64,000 nucleotides of DNA. It comes from Azoarcus sp. DD4. GTDB taxonomy: Bacteria > Pseudomonadota > Gammaproteobacteria > Burkholderiales > Rhodocyclaceae. The position numbers were made by a program, and so were the translations under genes. The stretch spans positions 5,146,001 to 5,210,000 of the forward strand of contig NZ_CP022958.1 of assembly GCF_006496635.1 (NCBI RefSeq). Reading direction: 5' to 3'. This document shows, one piece after another, positions 1-9,094 of the stretch. Under the pieces are notes generated by a model, which saw only the letters and a list, made by a program, of their open reading frames with translations, ran no database searches and was not told the DNA's origin. Numbering within the stretch: position 1 is the stretch's first letter; every line of letters starts with the position of its first letter.

Positions 1-269
1 AGCACGAGTCGGGCGCGGCGGCGAACCACCTGGGGCATCATGACCACCAGCACCAGGCCGCGGCTGGCGACGAGCCCGGATCGAAGGCAGCGGGAACCGA
101 TTTCGATTGCAGCTTCTGTCAGGCAGCGAGTTGCACCGCACTGCCGAGCGACGCTGGATCGTCCTCGGACGGCATTCTGACGCCCCCCGCCATCGCCTCC
201 ACTCCGATGGGGCTTCTCGCAGGACATCCCTCCGAGCCCGAACGCCCGAAATGGGGCCTCCCTGCCTGA
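1..269 (+). CDS. czcI: CzcI-like metal-resistance regulatory/periplasmic protein (3' part)
   Basis: The reading frame is open from the window edge to a TGA at 267-269, so only the C-terminal 88 residues are visible. They contain a His-rich segment (NHLGHHDHQHQ), a Cys pair (DCSFCQAASC) and a C-terminus ending PERPKWGLPA. This resembles CzcI of Cupriavidus, which has WHLGHHEHQHQ, a Cys pair and a PDRPQW ending, and which precedes czcC in the czc operon. The His and Cys residues suggest binding of divalent metal in the periplasm. The assignment rests on this short motif match plus position immediately before czcC. The N-terminus and signal peptide lie outside the window. Confidence 0.65.
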   Translation, partial: HESGAAANHLGHHDHQHQAAAGDEPGSKAAGTDFDCSFCQAASCTALPSDAGSSSDGILTPPAIASTPMGLLAGHPSEPERPKWGLPA

Positions 270-300
270 TCGGCAGGGTGGTCGCTTTCACTTTCTTTCC

Positions 301-330
301 GGCAAGTTCACCGTTCTGAACGGTATTGCC
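301..330. promoter_or_regulatory. Inverted repeat between czcI and czcC
   Basis: Positions 310-324 read ACCGTTC-T-GAACGGT, a perfect 7-bp inverted repeat. It is flanked by a second complementary pair, GGCAA at 301-305 and TTGCC at 326-330. It lies in the 131-bp gap between the czcI stop and the czcC start. It could be an operator for a metal regulator, or an RNA hairpin that sets the ratio of czcI to czcCBA expression. No T-run follows, so an intrinsic terminator is less likely. Confidence 0.4.
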
Positions 331-400
331 GTGCGTCCATTGCGATCGAGCTGATCGCGCCTTGCCGATTTTCCGTGTCTCGTCATCAACGGAGAATTGG

Positions 401-1666
401 ATGTTTCGAAGAATTTGCATCACCTGGCTGCCGGGGCTGCTGCTCGGACTCGCGGCCGGCGGGGCGTGGGCACAGGTCACGCCCCCTGCATCACCGGTCG
501 TAGCGACGCTCAGGCAGGCGTTCGACGCCGCGTGGGCGCGTCAGCCTGAAGCCCGGTCGCTCGACATGCGCCAGACGGCGGCGCTGGCGCGACGCGAGAG
601 CGCGGACAGCTGGTCGGCCGAACCGCCGGCACTCGAAGTGTCGGGCAAGACCGACCAACTCCACCGCAACGACGGCAGCCGCGAATACGAGATCGGCCTC
701 GCGGTGCCGCTGTGGTTGCCCGGCGAACGCGCATCGACCGCAGCCCTTGCCGATGCCGAAGTGCGCGCGAGTACGAGCCGCGCGCTTGCGGCACAACTGC
801 GCACGGCCGCCGGGGTGCGGACCGCGTACTGGGATTGGCAGCGTGCGCGGATCGACGTCCTGGTCGCCCGCGAGCGGCTTGCCAGCGCCCGCGAACTCGC
901 TGCGGATGTGTCGAAACGGGTTCGGGCCGGCGATCTCGCACGGGCCGACCAGCATCAGGCGGACGGAGCGTTCGCGACCGCCGAAGCGTCGCTCGCCGAA
1001 GCCAGCGGTGCGCTCGCGGGTGCGGAGCAGCAGTTGCGCGCCCTGACAGGCGTGACTCCTGCGCTTGCCGCTGAAGGGCTCGCCGTCGCGGAACCGGAAC
1101 CCGCCCCTTCCGGCGCCCCCGCCACCGTGGAAGCGGGGCATCCGGCGGTCGCCGAACTGCGTGATCGGGCCGAGGTTGCACAACGCAGCATGAGGCTCGC
1201 CGGCATTCAGGGACGGGCCAATCCCGAGCTGAACCTGGCGACGACACGCGAGCGCGGCGCATCCGGCGAATCCTGGCAACAGACGGTGACGCTCGGCCTG
1301 CGTATTCCGTTCGGGTCCGATTCCCGCAACCGCGCCCGCGTCGCCAGTGCCAGTGCCGAAGCGATCGAAGCCGAAGCCCAGCTTCGGCTGGAACGCGAAC
1401 GCCTGACGAGCGACGTGGATACGGCGCGCGTCCGGGTGGAATCGGCGCGCACCCTGGTCGCCTCAGCCGAACAGCGCGCACAGTTGGCCCGCGAGGCGCG
1501 CGGCTTCTTCGAGAAGGCGTTCCGCCTCGGCGAAACCGATCTGCCGACCCGCCTGCGCATCGAACTCGAAGCCGCCGAAGCCGAGCGTCAGGTGGCGCGC
1601 ACCCGCATCGAACTGGCCGCGGCCGTGTCCGCGCTGCGCCAGGCCATGGGCCTTCTTCCCGAATGA
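401..1666 (+). CDS. czcC: CzcC-type outer-membrane factor of a heavy-metal efflux pump
   Basis: A 421-residue TolC-family outer-membrane factor, the outer channel of a tripartite RND exporter that moves metal cations out of the periplasm. The ATG at 401 is preceded by GGAGA at 391-395 and begins a classic signal peptide (hydrophobic WLPGLLLGLAAGGAWA), so the 25 further in-frame upstream codons are probably not translated. Two internally repeated, Ala/Glu/Arg-rich coiled-coil halves follow, as expected for OEP repeats. The stop overlaps the next gene's ATG at 1663 (ATGA), indicating an operon with czcB and czcA. The metal substrate cannot be read from this subunit. Confidence 0.85.
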   Translation: MFRRICITWLPGLLLGLAAGGAWAQVTPPASPVVATLRQAFDAAWARQPEARSLDMRQTAALARRESADSWSAEPPALEVSGKTDQLHRNDGSREYEIGLAVPLWLPGERASTAALADAEVRASTSRALAAQLRTAAGVRTAYWDWQRARIDVLVARERLASARELAADVSKRVRAGDLARADQHQADGAFATAEASLAEASGALAGAEQQLRALTGVTPALAAEGLAVAEPEPAPSGAPATVEAGHPAVAELRDRAEVAQRSMRLAGIQGRANPELNLATTRERGASGESWQQTVTLGLRIPFGSDSRNRARVASASAEAIEAEAQLRLERERLTSDVDTARVRVESARTLVASAEQRAQLAREARGFFEKAFRLGETDLPTRLRIELEAAEAERQVARTRIELAAAVSALRQAMGLLPE

Positions 1667-2247
1667 ACACCAGGATCCCGAATATGAATGCTTCCCCTAC
1701 CTTGGCGGCGTGGAGCCTTGCCGCCGTCCTTGCGGGCTTCACGCCCCTGGCCTTGGCCGGCGAAGGCCACGACCACGGTGACGCCCCGGCACCCGTGGCA
1801 GGCCCGGCGCTGCCGCGATTCACCGCCGTCTCGGATCTCTTCGAACTGGTCGGCGTCGTCGACGGCAAGAACATCACGCTCTATCTCGACCGCTTCACCG
1901 ACAACAGCCCGGTCAAGGACGCGACGCTGGAGCTGCAACTCGACGGCAAGGCGATCCCCCTCGAAGCCCATGCCGACGGCGAATTTGAAGCCACGCTGCA
2001 GGAAGCACTCCAGCCGGGCGTCGTGTCCGTGACGGCCACGGTCATGGCCGGACAGGACACCGACCTCCTTGCCGGCGAGCTGGATCTGCATGACGAAGGC
2101 GCCGATGCGCACGACCAAACGGCCGGGCCCGGTTTGCCACCCTACGCAGGGTGGCTGGGCGCCGGCGTCCTCGCGCTCGGACTCGTCGGCTTCTTCGTGC
2201 TGCGCAAGGGAAGTGCTCGTAATCGTTCGGCCGGAGGTGTCGCATGA
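1663..2247 (+). CDS. Membrane-anchored periplasmic protein of the czc operon, function unknown
   Basis: A 194-residue protein overlapping czcC by four bases (ATGA) and czcB by four bases (ATGA), so it is translationally coupled to both. It has an N-terminal signal segment, a short His/Asp motif (GEGHDHGD) just after it, a beta-rich central domain (FELVGVVDGKNITLYLDRF) and a C-terminal membrane helix (GWLGAGVLALGLVGFFVL) followed by basic residues. The same GHDHGD motif begins the mature CzcB next door. A periplasmic metal-handling or pump-assembly role is inferred from the motif and position only. An alternative start is the ATG at 1684. Confidence 0.7.
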   Translation: MNTRIPNMNASPTLAAWSLAAVLAGFTPLALAGEGHDHGDAPAPVAGPALPRFTAVSDLFELVGVVDGKNITLYLDRFTDNSPVKDATLELQLDGKAIPLEAHADGEFEATLQEALQPGVVSVTATVMAGQDTDLLAGELDLHDEGADAHDQTAGPGLPPYAGWLGAGVLALGLVGFFVLRKGSARNRSAGGVA

Positions 2248-3356
2248 AGCCGAGAGTTCTGCTGGTCATGCTGTGCCTCGTCACTGCGGGTGCATCGTGG
2301 AACGCATTCGCCGGCGACGGGCACGACCACGGCGACGAGGGCCCGGCGCCCGTTGGAGGCAACGGTCCGCGACGCTTGCCCGATGGCAGCGTATTCCTGC
2401 CCAAGCCGGCACAACGCCAGATCGGCGTGCGCACGCTGGTCACCGAAGCGGGGGAGCTCCCGCGCACAATAGCGCTCGCCGGCAAAGTGGTCATGGACCC
2501 CAATGCGGGCGGAAAAGTGCAGGCGCTGGTCGCCGGCCGTCTCGAAGCCGGACCGCGCGGCTTGCCCGGGATCGGACAGGCGGTGAAGAAGGGCGAGGTG
2601 CTCGCGTACGTCGTGCCGTCGGCGGGACAGATCGAGCGCTCGAACCAGATGGCGCAGCTCGCCGAGTTGCAGGCCGCCAAGGCGCTTGCGGAGAAGCGCG
2701 TGACGCGGCTCAAGGAGCTCGCCGATACGGTTCCGCGCAAGGAAATCGAAGCGGCCGAGAGCGAACTCGCGAGTCTCGCAGCCCGCGTGACGGTGGTGGG
2801 AGGGGGGCTCAGCAATCGCGATGCGCTCGTGGCGCCTGTCGCGGGCGTGATCGCGTCGAGCAACGCGGTCGCCGGCCAGGTCGTCGACGCGCGCGAACTG
2901 GTGTTCGAGATCGTTGACCCCAAGCGGCTGCGCGTCGAGGCGCTGGCCTACGATGCCGACACCGCCGTCGATGTCGCCGGTGCGAGCCTCGCGGTGGGCG
3001 AGCAACGTGTGACGCTCGACTTCCTCGGCGCCGCGCGCAGTCTGCGCGAGCAGGCGCTGCCGCTCGCTTTCGGCGCCGCGGGCGATTCCCTGGCGCGTTT
3101 CGCTGTCGGGCAACCGGTCGAGGTGTTCGTGCAAACGCGCAGCACACTGCAGGGCGTCAGCGTGCCTGCAGGATCGGTGCTGAAGAATCCGGCGAACCAG
3201 ACCATCGTGTGGGTCAAGACCGCGCCCGAGCGCTTCGAGCCGCGCACCGTCACGACCGCGCCGCTCGATGGGGCGAATGTGGCCGTGACGTCGGGTCTCG
3301 CGGCCGGGGAGCGCGTCGCCACAAACGCGGCCACCCTGATCAACCAGATCCGCTGA
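2244..3356 (+). CDS. czcB: CzcB-type periplasmic adaptor (membrane fusion protein)
   Basis: A 370-residue RND membrane-fusion subunit that links the inner-membrane pump CzcA to the outer-membrane factor CzcC. It has a signal peptide, then GDGHDHGDEG, a metal-binding-like stretch typical of Czc adaptors. A barrel-sandwich/lipoyl half-motif (VMDPNAGGKVQALVAGRLE), an alpha hairpin (residues about 130-175, rich in Ala/Glu/Lys) and a second lipoyl half (LVAPVAGVIASSNAVAGQVVD) follow. The C-terminal beta-barrel ends in GLAAGERVATNAATLINQI. The start overlaps the preceding stop and the stop is 15 bp before czcA. Confidence 0.85.
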   Translation: MKPRVLLVMLCLVTAGASWNAFAGDGHDHGDEGPAPVGGNGPRRLPDGSVFLPKPAQRQIGVRTLVTEAGELPRTIALAGKVVMDPNAGGKVQALVAGRLEAGPRGLPGIGQAVKKGEVLAYVVPSAGQIERSNQMAQLAELQAAKALAEKRVTRLKELADTVPRKEIEAAESELASLAARVTVVGGGLSNRDALVAPVAGVIASSNAVAGQVVDARELVFEIVDPKRLRVEALAYDADTAVDVAGASLAVGEQRVTLDFLGAARSLREQALPLAFGAAGDSLARFAVGQPVEVFVQTRSTLQGVSVPAGSVLKNPANQTIVWVKTAPERFEPRTVTTAPLDGANVAVTSGLAAGERVATNAATLINQIR

Positions 3357-3371
3357 CGGGGAGCCCGACCG

Positions 3372-6300
3372 ATGTTCAAGTGGCTCCTCGACAATAGTCT
3401 CGGCAACCGGCTGCTGGTGATCATCGCCAGCTTGGTTCTGATGGCCTACGGCGCGTTCACGCTCACGCGCACGCCCGTGGATGTGTTCCCGGACCTCAAC
3501 AAGCCGACGGTCACGATCATGACCGAATCCGGCGGCATGGCGGCGGAGGAAGTCGAACAGCTCATCACCTTCCCGCTCGAAACGACGATGAACGGCCTGC
3601 CCGGCGTGGAGTCGGTGCGCTCGATCTCCAGCGCTGGGCTGTCCTTCGTCTATGTGACCTTCGACTGGAGTACGGAGATTTTCCGGGCCCGCCAGATGGT
3701 CTCGGAGCGCCTGTCGGCGATGGAAGAAGGACTGCCGGCGGACGTGATTCCACGCATGGGGCCGATCAGCTCCGTGATGGGCGAGATCATGCAGATCGCG
3801 ATCCCGATCGACACCGCGAAAATCTCGCCGATGCAGGTGCGCGAATACGCCGACTGGGTGCTGCGCCCGCGCCTGATGGCCATCCCCGGCATCGCGCAGG
3901 TCATCCCGATCGGCGGTGAAGTGAGGCAGTTCCAAGTCCAGCCGGATACGCGTCGCATGGCGGAGCTGGAGATCTCGCTGGAACAGCTGGAGGCGGCGAT
4001 CCGCGGGTTCTCGTCGAACACCTCGGGGGGCTTCCTCGAACTCACCGGGCGCGAATACCTGATCCGCAACCTCGGACGCACCTCGAACCTGGAGGATCTG
4101 AAGAATCTCGCGATTACCGCGCGCGACGGTCAGCCGATCCTGCTGCGCCAGATCGCGGCCGTGACCTTCGCGCCGGCGCTGCGACGCGGCGACGCGGGTT
4201 TCGAGGGCAAACCGGCAGTGATCCTCGGCATCCAGAAGCAGCCGACCGCGGACACCATCCACCTCACCCGCTCGATCGAGGCCGCGCTCGACGAGATGAA
4301 GAAATCGCTGCCTGCCGGCATGGAGGCGCCGCAGGTGACTTTCCGGCAGGCGAGCTTCATCGAGGCGTCGATCGGCACGCTGCAGGGCAAACTGATCGGC
4401 GCCTCGGTGTTCGTCGCGGCGATCCTGTTCTTCTTCCTCGGGACGCTGCGCCCGACGGTGATCGCGCTCACTGCGATCCCGGTGTCGATCTTCATGACGG
4501 CGCTGGTGTTCAAGTATTTCGGCCTGTCGATCAACACGATGACGCTGGGCGGCCTCGCCATCGCGATCGGTGGTCTGGTCGACGACGCGGTGGTGGGCGT
4601 CGAGAATGTGTTGCGCCGGTTGAAGGAGGATCGCACGAAACATCACGATCACCGCCTGCACCCGATCGAGCTCGTCGCGCATGCGACGATGGAAGTGCGC
4701 TCGGCCATCCTCTACGCGACGATCATCATCGTGCTGGTGTTCCTGCCGTTGTTCGCGCTGCCCGGGATGGAGGGGCGGCTGTTCGTGCCGCTCGGCGTGG
4801 CATTCATCGTCTCGACGTTGGCGTCGCTGGTCGTGTCGGTGACGGTCACGCCGGTGCTGTCGTTCTATCTGCTGCCGCGCATGAAGTCCCTCGACCATGG
4901 CGACACGCGCGTACTTGCCTGGCTCAAGGCGCGCTATCGCAACGGTCTGCAGGCTGTCCTCGAGCGGCCCAGGGCTGCCGTGTTCGCCGGCACAGTCGCG
5001 GTGATCGTCGCGGCCGCCGCCGTGCCCTTCTTTCCGACCACGTTTCTGCCGCCCTTCAACGAAGGCACCCTGCTGATCGGCATGCGGCTCAACCCGGGGG
5101 TGACGCTCGCCGAGTCCACCGCGCTTGCACAACAGGCGGAGGTGCTGGTGAAACAGGTGCCCGAGGTCACGCACGTTGGTCGCCGCAGCGGACGTGCGGA
5201 ACTCGATGAACATGCTGAAGGCGTGCATGTCAGCGAACTCGATGTCGGGCTCAAGCCGGCGTCAGAACTCACCCGTTCGATGGGGGAGATCGCCGCCGAC
5301 ATCCGCGCCCGGCTCGTTAACCTGCCCGCTGCGATCGCGATCGGCCAGCCGATCTCGCACCGCATCGATCACATGCTCTCGGGCGTGCGCTCGCAGATCG
5401 CGATCAAGATTTTCGGCGAGGATCTCGACACACTGCGCGGTCAGGCCGATGCGCTGCGGGCGCGGCTGGCCGGTATTCCCGGTCTCGCGGACCTGGAAAT
5501 CGAGAAGCAGGTGCTCGCGCCGCAGATCAAGGTGCGCGTCGACTATGCGGCGGCGGCCCGCTATGGGGTGCCAGCGCCGCAGATCTTGGCCGCGCTGCAG
5601 AACCTCGTCGAAGGCGAGAAAGTCACGCAGATCGTCGAAGGTGGGCGGCGCTTCGCGCTGGTCGTGCGGCTGCCCGAATCGGCGCGTTCGGTCGACGGGC
5701 TCGCGCAGATCCTCATCGAAACGCCGACCGGGCACATCCCGCTGTCGAAGGTCGCCGCCATCGAGGACGGCGACGGGCCGAACCAGGTGAGCCGCGACGA
5801 CGGCAAGCGCCGCATCGTGCTGTCGGCCAACGCCCAGCAGCGTCCGCTCTCGGAGATCGTCGAGGACATCCGCGCCGTGGTGGCCGACATGAAGCTGCCG
5901 GAGGGCTACTTCATCACGCTCGGTGGCCAGTTCCAGGCGCAGGAAGAGGCGTCGCGCCTCGTGGGACTGCTCTCAATCGTGTCGCTCGTGCTGATGTTCG
6001 TCGTGCTCTACAGCCGCTACAAGTCGGTACGGCTCTCGGCGCTGATCATGGCCAACATTCCGCTCGCGCTGGTCGGGGCGGTCATCGGCCTATGGATCTC
6101 AGGCCAGCCGCTGTCGGTCGCGGCGCTCATTGGCTTCATCACGCTCGCGGGCATTTCGGTGCGCAACGGCATCCTGAAAGTCAGCCACTACATCAACCTG
6201 ATGCGCATCGAAGGCGAAGACTTCGATCACAAGATGATCCTGCGCGGCTCACTCGAACGCCTATCGCCGGTGCTGATGACCGCGCTGGTGACCGCCTTTG

Positions 6301-6491
6301 CGCTGGCGCCGTTGCTGTTCGAGGCCGAGCGCCCCGGTACCGAGATCCTGCATCCGGTCGCCGTGGTGATCTTCTCGGGGCTCATCAGCTCGACGCTCCT
6401 CGATACCTTCCTCACCCCCGCGATGTTCTGGCTCTTCGGCCGCCGCGACGTCGAGCGCCTGCTCAACGACCGCAATGCCGAAGCGTTCTAA
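3372..6491 (+). CDS. czcA: CzcA/CusA-family HME-RND heavy-metal efflux pump
   Basis: A 1039-residue inner-membrane RND transporter using proton motive force to export metal cations. It begins MFKWLLDNSLGNRLLVIIAS and shows the FPLETTMNGLPGVESVRSIS pore segment of HME pumps and the usual duplicated 12-helix plan. The intramembrane charged motif at residues 401-412 reads GLVDDAVVGVEN. Compared with CzcA (DFG-x3-DGA-x3-VEN), the second Asp (D404) and the Glu (E411) are kept but the first Asp position is Ala, as in CusA-like pumps. The Czc name therefore rests on operon context (czcI, three-gene order), and the metal is uncertain. Confidence 0.85.
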   Translation: MFKWLLDNSLGNRLLVIIASLVLMAYGAFTLTRTPVDVFPDLNKPTVTIMTESGGMAAEEVEQLITFPLETTMNGLPGVESVRSISSAGLSFVYVTFDWSTEIFRARQMVSERLSAMEEGLPADVIPRMGPISSVMGEIMQIAIPIDTAKISPMQVREYADWVLRPRLMAIPGIAQVIPIGGEVRQFQVQPDTRRMAELEISLEQLEAAIRGFSSNTSGGFLELTGREYLIRNLGRTSNLEDLKNLAITARDGQPILLRQIAAVTFAPALRRGDAGFEGKPAVILGIQKQPTADTIHLTRSIEAALDEMKKSLPAGMEAPQVTFRQASFIEASIGTLQGKLIGASVFVAAILFFFLGTLRPTVIALTAIPVSIFMTALVFKYFGLSINTMTLGGLAIAIGGLVDDAVVGVENVLRRLKEDRTKHHDHRLHPIELVAHATMEVRSAILYATIIIVLVFLPLFALPGMEGRLFVPLGVAFIVSTLASLVVSVTVTPVLSFYLLPRMKSLDHGDTRVLAWLKARYRNGLQAVLERPRAAVFAGTVAVIVAAAAVPFFPTTFLPPFNEGTLLIGMRLNPGVTLAESTALAQQAEVLVKQVPEVTHVGRRSGRAELDEHAEGVHVSELDVGLKPASELTRSMGEIAADIRARLVNLPAAIAIGQPISHRIDHMLSGVRSQIAIKIFGEDLDTLRGQADALRARLAGIPGLADLEIEKQVLAPQIKVRVDYAAAARYGVPAPQILAALQNLVEGEKVTQIVEGGRRFALVVRLPESARSVDGLAQILIETPTGHIPLSKVAAIEDGDGPNQVSRDDGKRRIVLSANAQQRPLSEIVEDIRAVVADMKLPEGYFITLGGQFQAQEEASRLVGLLSIVSLVLMFVVLYSRYKSVRLSALIMANIPLALVGAVIGLWISGQPLSVAALIGFITLAGISVRNGILKVSHYINLMRIEGEDFDHKMILRGSLERLSPVLMTALVTAFALAPLLFEAERPGTEILHPVAVVIFSGLISSTLLDTFLTPAMFWLFGRRDVERLLNDRNAEAF

Positions 6492-6532
6492 CGCTGATCC
6501 GCTTACACAATCGAATCCTGAAAGGAGAAAAC

Positions 6533-6919
6533 ATGAAACTCTCGAAGCTCATCGCCCTGGCTGCCCTGGTGGCCGTCGGTCCTGCCTTCGCGGCGGACAA
6601 GCACGATCATGCCCACGGACATGAATCCCTGCACGGTGGTCTGGTGGTCGAGGTCAAGGATATCGACCTCGAGCTCGTCGCCAAGCCTGACGTCATCCAA
6701 CTGCACCTGCGCGATCACGGCAAGCCGGTCGATGTGGCCAACGGCAGCGCGAAGCTCACGCTCCTGACCGGCACCGAAAAGCAGGAAGTCGAACTCAAGC
6801 CTGCCGGCGACCGGTTGGAGTCCAAGGGGAGCTTCAAGGTGGGCGCCGGCACCAAGCTGGTGGCCGTCGTCACGCTGCCGGGCAAACCCTCCACCACCGC
6901 GCGCTTCACGCTGAAGTGA
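6533..6919 (+). CDS. Small exported His-rich protein at the end of the czc operon
   Basis: A 128-residue protein starting at an ATG with a strong AAAGGAG site at 6521-6527. It has a signal peptide ending AFA, then DKHDHAHGHESLHGG, a His cluster suited to binding divalent metal. A compact beta-rich domain follows (LELVAKPDVIQLHLRDHGKPVDV ... GTKLVAVVTLPGKPSTTARFTLK). It lies 41 bp after czcA in the same orientation, so co-transcription is likely. A periplasmic metal-buffering role is an inference from the His motif and context; no characterised family was recognised. Confidence 0.7.
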   Translation: MKLSKLIALAALVAVGPAFAADKHDHAHGHESLHGGLVVEVKDIDLELVAKPDVIQLHLRDHGKPVDVANGSAKLTLLTGTEKQEVELKPAGDRLESKGSFKVGAGTKLVAVVTLPGKPSTTARFTLK

Positions 6920-6984
6920 CGCCGTCCGGCTGCCCGCAGCACGTCGCTGCGGGTGGCCATCCCATGCGATCTAAAGGTGACTCA

Positions 6985-7335
6985 ATGAAAACTCTTGCTG
7001 CAGGAATGGTCGTCGTGGCCCTCGGTGGACTGGCTGGATGTGCGAGCCCCACCGTGCTGGAAGGGAAATACTCCGAGGCGGACGGGTGGCGCAAAGGAAC
7101 TGTTGTCGAAATCGGGCTGGCGACTAGCTTGAAGCGGCCTTCGTTCTATGACTGCAGGGCCGAGGCGTCCGACGCGGAAGGCGACACGCCGTACGTGATG
7201 GTTGCGTTTCTGCGCAATGGCCACCCGTACGCGCGCGCCGCAAAGTTGCCTGCAGATGCGCAATTGCAGGTCGGTGACAAAGTGTATGTGAACTTCAAGG
7301 ACTGCAACGCACCGATCCCGAAGCGCAACTCATGA
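6985..7335 (+). CDS. Small lipoprotein, function unknown
   Basis: A 116-residue protein. The ATG at 6985 follows AAGGTGA at 6974-6980 and starts a lipoprotein signal peptide with lipobox LAGC (Cys at residue 19), so a membrane-anchored product is expected. An earlier in-frame start at 6916 would bury the signal peptide and is not preferred. The mature part (about 98 residues) has a segment VVEIGLATSLKRPSFYDCRA and a C-terminal half with the look of a small beta-barrel (QVGDKVYVNFKDC), with two Cys that might pair. It follows the czc genes by 65 bp but need not be metal-related. Confidence 0.6.
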   Translation: MKTLAAGMVVVALGGLAGCASPTVLEGKYSEADGWRKGTVVEIGLATSLKRPSFYDCRAEASDAEGDTPYVMVAFLRNGHPYARAAKLPADAQLQVGDKVYVNFKDCNAPIPKRNS

Positions 7336-7446
7336 ACATTCGACCGGATGGAATTCAATTGATGCGCTTGTCTCGAAGGGCGCAGGCGGGCGTTGCGATG
7401 GATCAACGGCCGGGGAGCCTTGGTTCGTCTCGTCAGGGCCGATACG

Positions 7447-8004
7447 ATGCATGACGACATCCATCACGAAGCCTGGCGCGACCGAGTCGTCCCTGCACTG
7501 CTCGACGCCGTTCGAGAAGGCGACGTCGCGGAAGTGCGGAGGTGGCTGGCTGACGGATTGCCCGCCAACTGGCAGGACGTCGAGGGGTGCAGCCTGATCT
7601 TCCTGGCGGCATATCATCGCCAATGGGCGGTCGTCGACTGCCTACTGGCAGGTGGTGCATCGGTCGACCTGCCCGATCGTCGGGGATGGACCCCCTTCTT
7701 CTGGGCCGCCTTCAACGGTCATGCCGACATCGTGTCGTTCCTGATCGGCCGCGGCGCCAGTCCCGATGCGCGAAACGAGGACGGGGAGTGGCCCTTGTTT
7801 TGGGCCGTCTACAAGGGCCACACGTCGGTGGTCCGGCATCTCCTCGTCGGCGGTGCGAAGCGGAACCAGCTCGATGCGGAGGGACATGACGAACTCTGGC
7901 TCGCGCAGACTTTGGGGCGGCAGGACATCGTCGCCATCCTGGAGGGGCCTCGAGCCCGGCACACGAATCGCCACGTCCGGAACAGTCCGAACGAGACAAT
8001 GTGA
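7447..8004 (+). CDS. Ankyrin-repeat protein
   Basis: A 185-residue soluble protein. From about residue 20 it contains four consecutive ankyrin-type repeats: AVREGDVAEVRRWLADG, then units carrying AAYHRQWAVVDCLLAGGAS, AAFNGHADIVSFLIGRGAS and AVYKGHTSVVRHLLVGGAK, ending with a degenerate repeat. No signal peptide or catalytic domain is seen. The ATG at 7447 was chosen because the repeat fold begins shortly after it; the upstream in-frame start at 7393 has no convincing ribosome-binding site. Ankyrin repeats mediate protein-protein contacts; the partner is unknown and the neighbours give no clue. Confidence 0.7.
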   Translation: MHDDIHHEAWRDRVVPALLDAVREGDVAEVRRWLADGLPANWQDVEGCSLIFLAAYHRQWAVVDCLLAGGASVDLPDRRGWTPFFWAAFNGHADIVSFLIGRGASPDARNEDGEWPLFWAVYKGHTSVVRHLLVGGAKRNQLDAEGHDELWLAQTLGRQDIVAILEGPRARHTNRHVRNSPNETM

Positions 8005-8185
8005 TTCCAACCCTCGACGCCCGTCACACCCCCCCTTACCCCGGCTCCAACTGGTCCCGTGAAGTCCACTCCGCAACTTCCGTGCATTTGCCTTCTGAAA
8101 ACGACAAACGAGGTGCTGACGGGATGTGGATGGAGGTGCTGGCGCCGGAGCGGCCGAACCAGAACAAGACAGGCAGGAGGCGGCC

Positions 8186-9094
8186 TTGGATTTCAGATTG
8201 CTGCGTTACTTCGTCGCGGTTGCGGAAGAACTGCATCTGGCCCGTGCAGCCGAGCGTCTGGGCATCGAGCAATCGGCTGTGTCGCGTGCGATGCGCGACC
8301 TGGAAAACCAGCTTGGCGTACAGTTGTTCGACCGCAGCACACGTCTGACGCGGCTGACCTGGGCCGGCCAAGTGTTCCTCGGCGAATGCCGGCGCGTGCA
8401 GGCTACCGTGGAGCAGGCAGTCAAGAGCGCCAAGGCGGCGGCACAGGGCTACCAGGGCAGTCTGCGCATCGCCATCTGCGACAGCCTGGCGCAGCCCCGC
8501 ATTGCCACCTTGCTGGCACGCAGCCGCGAGGATGAGCCCGAGCTGGAGATTCGCGTCTTCGAGCTGCCGTTCGCGCAGCAGATCAAGATGCTGCACAACG
8601 ATCTGCTGGACATCGGCTTTGCGTTGTCAAACGCGGTGCATGATGGCCTCGTCGCCGAGCCGGTGTGGACCGATCCGCTGTCGGTGATCGTGCCCGCACG
8701 CCATCCCTTGCTGGCACACGTGCAGGTGCCACTGGCCGAAGCCTTGAAATTCCCGCTGGTTCTGTGCCATCCCGAATCGGGATCGGGCTGCCGCCATCAG
8801 ATTCAAACGATGCTGCAGGACGCGAGCACGCCGCTCAAGCTGGTCGATGAAGTGACCAGCCTGGGCGTGATGCTGACCCTGGTCGGCGCCGGCTACGGCA
8901 TCGGCTTCGCCATCGCCTCGCAAGTGCAGACGCTACAGCGCCCGGACATCTCCATTCGTCCCCTGGCCGGCATTCCACCGACGCTCTCCACCTACCTGCT
9001 GCGCCGCCAGGGCGAACCCTCGGAGCCCATGAAGCGGTTCATCGAGCGGGTGAAAGACGAGGCCGCGCCGGTCGATGATGAGCCAGTCCTTTGA
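8186..9094 (+). CDS. LysR-family transcriptional regulator
   Basis: A 302-residue LysR-type regulator. The N-terminal winged HTH is clear (FRLLRYFVAVAEELHLARAAERLGIEQSAVSRAMRDLE), followed by a linker helix and a periplasmic-binding-like effector domain (GYQGSLRIAICDS ... PLSVIVPARHPLLAHVQVPLAE ... VTSLGVMLTLVGAGYGIGFAIASQV). The start chosen is TTG at 8186, because AGGAGG lies at 8175-8180 and the sequence then starts exactly as LysR proteins do; a longer frame from ATG 8126 adds 20 unrelated residues. No divergent target gene is adjacent, so the regulon is unknown. Confidence 0.8.
   Translation: MDFRLLRYFVAVAEELHLARAAERLGIEQSAVSRAMRDLENQLGVQLFDRSTRLTRLTWAGQVFLGECRRVQATVEQAVKSAKAAAQGYQGSLRIAICDSLAQPRIATLLARSREDEPELEIRVFELPFAQQIKMLHNDLLDIGFALSNAVHDGLVAEPVWTDPLSVIVPARHPLLAHVQVPLAEALKFPLVLCHPESGSGCRHQIQTMLQDASTPLKLVDEVTSLGVMLTLVGAGYGIGFAIASQVQTLQRPDISIRPLAGIPPTLSTYLLRRQGEPSEPMKRFIERVKDEAAPVDDEPVL

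Noticed and set aside
2142..5228. Very long minus-strand open frame (over 1000 codons) opposite czcB and czcA
   Set aside because: It is Arg/His-rich low-complexity shadow coding opposite a well-conserved RND pump; high-GC DNA often gives such frames.
8126..8185. Longer LysR start at ATG 8126
   Set aside because: Adds 20 residues unlike any LysR N-terminus; TTG 8186 has a strong AGGAGG at proper distance.
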